Source: Nepenthes gracilis (Eukaryota > Streptophyta > Magnoliopsida > Caryophyllales > Nepenthaceae). Taken from it: 64,000 nucleotides of DNA. This document shows, piece after piece, positions 58,991 through 64,000 of the stretch. The stretch's first letter is position 1; each line of letters opens with the position of its first letter. The position numbers and the translations under genes are program-made. The stretch is from assembly GCA_033239525.1 (NCBI GenBank), contig BSYO01000028.1, positions 9,169,597 through 9,233,596 on the forward strand. The letters are read 5' to 3'. The notes under the pieces were generated by a model, which searched no databases, was not told the origin of the DNA, and worked only from the letters and a program-made list of their open reading frames with translations.

Positions 58991-60372
58991 AAACTGGGAA
59001 TTAAATCAGTCAAATGTATTACGTACTAATTTTTATTTTTAGCATATGTATAATTATTGTGAGACTATAATGCATTTGAAATCTCAGCATATGACTATAT
59101 TACAAGACTTTAATATTTTACTGCATTTTTAATATTTAAATACTAAGTTTCAACTCTATTTATGAAAGTTAAAATAAAAGCTCTATATAATATTAAGAAA
59201 TATGATTATTTTTTCCTAGAATAGAAAAAATTTAGAAGAAGATTATTTTCTTTTTAGAATGAAGAAAATTTAGAATTAGTATCAAGAACAAATATAGAGT
59301 TTTCAAAAGAAATTTTGAAAGGAAGTAAGAAATTAGACTAATGATTGATCAACAAATAGTATATTCTGAAATATTTTAGTATATTATAGTGGAAGATCGT
59401 TATTTAATAAAAATTGCTATGCAAATTTGGCCCTTTCTACCAAGTATAAAGGTATGTACTACCCATCTCAGGGTATAAAAGAAGGTTAGATTTTAGATTG
59501 CGTGGACTGAATACAATCCACCCACCTCAGGGTGTAAGATGAGGTTAGGTCTTTGATTGTGTAGATTGAACACAATTCAAACTTTAATTGACCGTTCTTT
59601 AAGTTAGTAAGGCCTATTGACCCTGGTCTCTAAAGAAAAAAAAGAAAAGAAAATTTTTAACATGGTTTGAAAGAAAGAAGAAGAAAAGATTAAGATAAGA
59701 AATCAAAAAGAAATTTGCATAAATATTCTGATTATATTTTAAGTTATTATATTCTATGATGATTTCTATCCCTACTATTATGTTTTAAATGAAATGAATG
59801 CATAATCTTTGCAATATATTGTGCATTATTGAGTTTTTAGCTTACTTTTTTATTATTTTTTTAACCCTTTAGATGACCGCATGAGTCATTGCCTAATGAG
59901 TAGAAGTGAGGATTGAATTTAGTACATATCCCTGGAGATATTATTTTGCTGACTTATATTTTGGGTTAGTATGTACTATATTTTGTTTTATTTTGTGGTT
60001 GACATTAGAGAAGTTATGATGTAAAGTTCTGACCAATTTTGATAATTGTATAAATGATTATATCTTTTTTTATCATAAAACTGACATCACATTGTTGTTG
60101 GACGGATGTTGGAGCCACCGACGGTGTGGCAAAATATTTGGATTCTATGTATGTTGAGATTATCATTTATGTACACGTAAATTAAAGTGATTACAGAAAA
60201 AGCTCACGTCCCCTTCAATTATAACCAACGATGAATGAAAGGTAGTATGTAACATCTCGAATATTTTTAAGTTTATTATTTTATAAAAATAAATTATATA
60301 ATTAATTTTGATAATTATTTGACTATTTTAGTAACTATTTTGGGTTTAAAATTTTGATAATCAGATTTAAAA

Positions 60373-61697
60373 TTGATGCGTACCTGGATCCGACTTCGAA
60401 CAGATTCGGATTCTTCTGGATGGTTTGAATCGGCTCCGTTCACCGAGTACGAATCTTGCACACCACTAAAACGAACAAGAGGTCAGCGTTAACGGCGGGA
60501 TGTAATCCCACCGAAAATACTCCGACGCTCAAGTCAGTAAAACAGCCTTCAAAGGAAGGAACTCAAAGTAGAGAGAGCAATGGGAGAGGGGAAGAGAGTG
60601 CTTTGTTTCAGATGTCAGAGAGACGCAAGGCCTTTCTCATATCTGGATGGTGGGAAAGCAGAGAATGAGTGTAAAGACCCGTTCGTTGCCTTGGAGTTTG
60701 ACTGTGTTTGGGAGTTTTGGCTGCAGAGAGCCAGAGCCTGTTTCTCAGAGCACTTAGGGTTTTTCTCTGTTAGTGAATGCAGGCGTCCCTGAAAGCATCA
60801 ATGAAAGCCTGCCTTGAATAAGGATTCAATAGCTTCTTTTGTAGCTGAGAGGCCAATCCTCCTTCTTTGGAAGGAGCGATTGCCTTCCTGATTTGCTGGG
60901 CAGCTTGCCTTCTTGGGCAGATGCCGGTTGCCATGCTGATTGTGATTGTTTCCTTGTGTGGCGGTCAACAACCTTCCTAGTGGGTTTTTTTCCTCCCCAG
61001 TATTTTACCGTTGGAGTTCCTTGGCTGGCAAGGAGTTGGGAAGATCTGGCGCTTTCCTTCTTTAGAGGGCGCCAATCTTGTTGATATTCATTTTGAGATC
61101 GTGGAATATCCTTGGAGGATCGTGATTGGCCTTTTAATGTCTGGTGGGCCTAAACGGGTCAGGCCCGTTACTGTTGAAAGACTTCTTAGGGCCCAATGTG
61201 CAATGCGCGGACGGTCAACGCTCGAGTTGACCGTCTGCGTGCGTGTTGGCCGCCCTCATGAAAGGTGTCCGTCGTCAGCCTCAAGATGGGCTATGGGCCT
61301 GAGTGAGCCAGACCCATTACTGTAGAAGAGCCCTTTTGGGCCCAATGTATAGGGCGTAGACGGTCAACGTCTGAGTTGACCGTCAGCGTGTTGGCCGCCT
61401 TCGTGGAGAACGAAGGGAGAGTAGGCAGCGATCAATCACGGGTCAGGGCCGAATGGAATAAAGCCCATCATCAGCAAAGCCTCTAAAGGCCCAATCAGGC
61501 CGCGCAAGAGTGGTCAACATTAAGTTGACCGTCTGCGAGCAAGTTGGCCGCCAAGACGGTCAACGCCAACGTTGATCGTCTTTGGGCTTTCCAGTTCCTG
61601 GGCCCGTCTTCTTACTGGGCCGTCAAAAATGTTGACTGGCCTTCTTGGGCTTCTGTTGACCTTTCTTTGGGCCAGCCTATTTCTAGTGTACCCATCA
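60373..61697 (-). mobile_element. E6: Tat-type solo LTR, 1,325 bp, perfect duplication
   Basis: It starts TGATGCGTACC and ends GTACCCATCA on the + strand, the TGATG...CATCA ends of E2 and E3. Homology to the E2 LTR is plain in the first 200 bp (CTTGCACACCACTA, AAGAGGTCAG, ATCCCACCGAAAA, CTCCGACGCTCAAGTCA). Flanks are AAAAT (60,368-60,372) and AAAAT (61,698-61,702). No internal region is present, so the element was lost by LTR-LTR recombination. Confidence 0.9.
61211..61579 (+). promoter_or_regulatory. Four palindromic GGTCAAC...GTTGACC modules in the E6 LTR
   Basis: Inverted pairs lie at 61,211-61,234, 61,360-61,383, 61,511-61,531 and 61,556-61,579. Arms of 7-9 bases (ACGGTCAAC and GTTGACCGT) are separated by up to 6 bp. 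The arm holds TTGACC, the core of the W-box bound by WRKY factors. Two single copies follow at about 61,630 and 61,657. On the LTR's own strand these lie in U3, within 500 bp of its start. Confidence 0.55.
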
Positions 61698-62047
61698 AAA
61701 ATATAAACCTAGAGTATTTGAATCATTGAATTGTGTTTAGATACTTGAGTCATTAATTTGAATTAATAGTTGAGCTTGGGTATTTCAATAATTGAATTTA
61801 GTTTAGAGTAATTAATACACTTGATTGAGTTAGCTTAATTTTAGGTCTAATTAATCAAGTAACTATCATATATTTAAATTATATGAATCCTAGTATTTTA
61901 GAATTTATTAATTTAAAATATAATTATAAAATTAAATTTAAAGAGGGGTCAAAATATTAGAAATTAATATTAAAATTTTAAGTGTTATTATAAGGATAAT
62001 TAAATAAACAATTAATTTATATTTTAATTAGAGATAAATAAATATAT

Positions 62048-62250
62048 AATAATAATAATAATAACTATACATATAATAATATTTGTGATATAATAATTAT
62101 CTGTGATAATAAATTATAATATTTATATAAAATAATAATAATAATAATAAATATTATTAAATATTATAACGATATTGATAAAAAGAACATTAATAATTAA
62201 TAAATAAATATTAAATGTTAAATAATAGTAATAATAATAATAATAAGTAA
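62048..62250 (+). repeat. (TAA)n-rich microsatellite tracts
   Basis: Runs of ATA/TAA triplets at 62,048-62,064, 62,129-62,150 and 62,222-62,246. Confidence 0.85.
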
Positions 62251-62868
62251 AGGAAACGAAGAAGAAGAGAATGGAGGGAAGAAAGAAGGAAGGAAATAAA
62301 ATAAAAAGAAAGAAGGAGAAGAGAGAGAGGGGACAGCGCAATTCATGTTGATGGGACGAGAGAAAGGAGGAACGACACGCGAGGGTTGCGGCGAGTAGGA
62401 AGGAAGGAGTTGATGCTCTAAATGACATCCCCTTCGTTATTTAAGAAGAGGGTGGGGAAGGAAGTGGGGAGAAAAAACCCTAGCCATCCAGTCGATGCTG
62501 TCGCTACTACCGCTGCCGTTGCTAATCGCCTTTGTGAACCCAGGCTGAAGCTGCCGCCTTTGCAATCGAGGCCATCGTCATCGTTTGGTGGCGTTGTCGC
62601 CGCTGCCGGAAGAACACGAATTTGTGGAAAGTTGATTTGAGGTTTCCTTCGCAAGTAATATTCTTATTTTGCAAGCAATTTTCATTCTTTGTGCAAATAA
62701 TCTCTTCCTCCTTCCTTGAAAAATGATTATTGATGCTCGCATATCCTAATTTCATGGGATTTGACAGAAAAATTTAGGTGTGTTGAAATTGGGTAAAATA
62801 AAGCCCCAGCTCGTATGACACTGGAAACCGAAAAAATTAAGGGTTGTCGCCAAAAATTGGAGCTTGAC

Positions 62869-64000
62869 TTTTTTTTTTGGTAAGTAAGAATTTTGGATTA
62901 ATGGGAGAAAAAATTATAATATCTATGTTTTATCTCCAAGTATTTTGACTTAGAAATAAAACATAAAACGTTGGGCATACCCCGAGCAGACGGTACATCA
63001 GATAATAATAAAAAGCCTCTGGGAGGACAACAAACTCTGCACCTGCTCCATCAACACACGGGAGCATCTGCGCATCAGCAGCGAAGCAACAACTGGGAAG
63101 AGGCAGCCAGGCGGAGAAAACAATCCGGCAAACCGGCAACATTGAAGGATGGCCACTGCAGCAAGAGACCATCCTAAGCAGCTAATACACAGCATTATAG
63201 CAATTGTAATAGGACTTGCAGGAGCAACTCCAACCATTACAACAGCCAATCAAAGACAAATAATGGCAAAAGACAGAATAAGCTCCTCAGCAACATAGGA
63301 ATCTATTGCAACCAAACAAGACCAGGGCCATCTCATCAGCACCTCAACCAAAACGTCCTAATCCAGTGTACGGGCCCCCCAACCCATCCTACAGGAAGGA
63401 CACACTGGCTGAGGCTCATCCAAACCAGCAAAGACCGGCAGTTGATTGCGCGGAACCAGCAAAAGAGTCCAAGACTACTTCTTCACCCAAAGACTTCAAA
63501 GATACAAATGAAAAATAGAGGTAATCACCTCATAACAGCAGCCCACGACAGATGCAAGCAACCCACCGCATCAGAAGGATTTTCAGCGTCCAAACATGGC
63601 CACTCCCAATTCTTCGGCACTCCAGCCTAAAATTCTAGTCCAAAGCAACACGGACTCCCCCAAACCCATCTCACAGGAAGGAACGTGCAGGTAGAGAGGC
63701 TTTAGAATCCGGGCTTAGGGCGTTGTCACAAAACCCAAATGAGCAAAGACCACAACACCAACTCTGGCAAAGAAACGAGCCGGCAGGACAAAGCATGATG
63801 CAAGCTAAGCAATTTGTTTTGCAACAAAATAGAGCACCAGGTTTCCACCGTTCCAAGAACATCCACGTCAGCCGACAAAATCAATCGGTAGCAACGGCAG
63901 ACGAGAATGGCAATTGGGATGCAAATCAAAATCGGCAATTTACATTCAAGTCCAAATCGGAACTTGAGGTGCAAATCGAAGTCGGAATTTCACATTCAAT
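62869..64000 (-). mobile_element. Probable LINE 3' end, 5' part beyond the window
   Basis: On the - strand the block ends CTTACTTACC followed by A10 (complement of 62,869-62,888). That end is shared by three short insertions in this window, two with perfect long duplications. The region is GC-richer than its neighbour. It has a CCGTCTGCTCGGGGTATGCCC string (complement of about 62,973-62,993) that I associate with plant L1-like 3' ends. No RT is in view, as expected for a 3' untranslated part. A 50-bp direct repeat (GCAAATC...ACATTCAA) at 63,921 and 63,971 lies at the window edge. The LINE call rests on the tail, not on coding motifs. Confidence 0.45.

Larger units (their letters stand above)
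56401..60248 (+). mobile_element. Chromovirus-type LTR-like block
   Basis: It starts TGTAAGGTCCGAGATTTT, the head type of Tekay/Del-like gypsy LTRs, exactly where C3 breaks off. Supporting features further on are two copies of a CCACC(T)CAGGGT(G/A)TAAGA motif (59,460-59,540) and TTTAGCTTACTTTTTTATT with a following GATGACCGCATGAGTCATTG stretch (59,840-59,895). Both styles recur in such LTRs. No partner LTR, primer site or target duplication was confirmed, so the right border (before TGTAACATCTCG at 60,249) is tentative. Confidence 0.4.
60249..62868 (+). mobile_element. Second LTR-like block (TGTAACATCTCG start), interrupted by a solo LTR
   Basis: It begins TGTAACATCTCGAATATTTTTAAG-like text (60,249), a common head of chromovirus LTRs. 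It is interrupted at 60,373-61,697 by the solo LTR. It then continues through AT-rich DNA to a GA-rich leader and an AAAAAACCCTAGCC box with a Ser/Ala-rich short frame (62,422-62,640), again a style seen in such LTRs. The right end is not resolved. Confidence 0.35.

Noticed and set aside
62422..62640. 72-codon open frame with an Ala/Pro-rich product
   Set aside because: Leader-like low-complexity sequence of an LTR-like block, with a similar open frame on the opposite strand and no domain.
1..64000. tRNA, rRNA or organelle DNA
   Set aside because: No cloverleaf with conserved A and B boxes, no rRNA signature and no organelle gene was noticed on either strand by eye. A tRNAscan run would be needed to be certain.

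Overview
The window is nuclear DNA from a flowering plant. One spliced plant-specific gene sits in a sea of decayed LTR retrotransposons, with AT-rich spacers, GT-AG introns and 5-bp target-site duplications. The host gene is a sieve element occlusion (SEO) gene, a phloem P-protein family absent from bacteria, fungi and animals. The species cannot be fixed from the sequence.

Layout. (1) 1-11,461: the 3' two thirds of a Tat-lineage Ty3/gypsy element (E1, + strand): gag, protease, RT, two RNase H domains, integrase, an 82-bp tandem array, two antisense ORFs and a 3' LTR. (2) 12,957-46,595: an old Ty1/copia element (C1, - strand) shattered by nested insertions. These are a second Tat element with both LTRs (E2, 14,496-25,947, -), a Tat-type element with minisatellite-bearing LTRs (E3, 27,950-about 37,108, -), a non-autonomous copia element (E4, 37,122-43,816, +) and an LTR-like block (E5, 44,284-46,350, +). 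When the insertions are removed, C1 pol reads on from piece to piece. (3) 46,921-50,408: the SEO gene, seven exons, 828 residues, intact. (4) 53,093-56,400: a decayed third copia element (C3, +), cut off inside RT. (5) 56,401-62,868: two LTR-like blocks. The first carries a degenerate array of about 190 bp per unit. The second is interrupted by a 1,325-bp Tat-type solo LTR with a perfect duplication. (6) 62,869-64,000: probable 3' end of a LINE on the - strand.

Functional picture. Only the SEO gene looks able to make a full protein; every transposon reading frame carries stops or frameshifts. The more unusual points are: antisense genes inside Tat elements with their own TATA-like boxes; a 57-bp array rich in TTGACC cores upstream of one of them; palindromic TTGACC pairs in the solo LTR; tiny (22-bp) poly(T) insertions with long duplications that match the LINE end; an element that kept gag but lost all of pol and carries a foreign ORF; and a fresh 45-bp repeat expansion at the SEO N-terminus. 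I found no evidence of a wholly new biochemical system.
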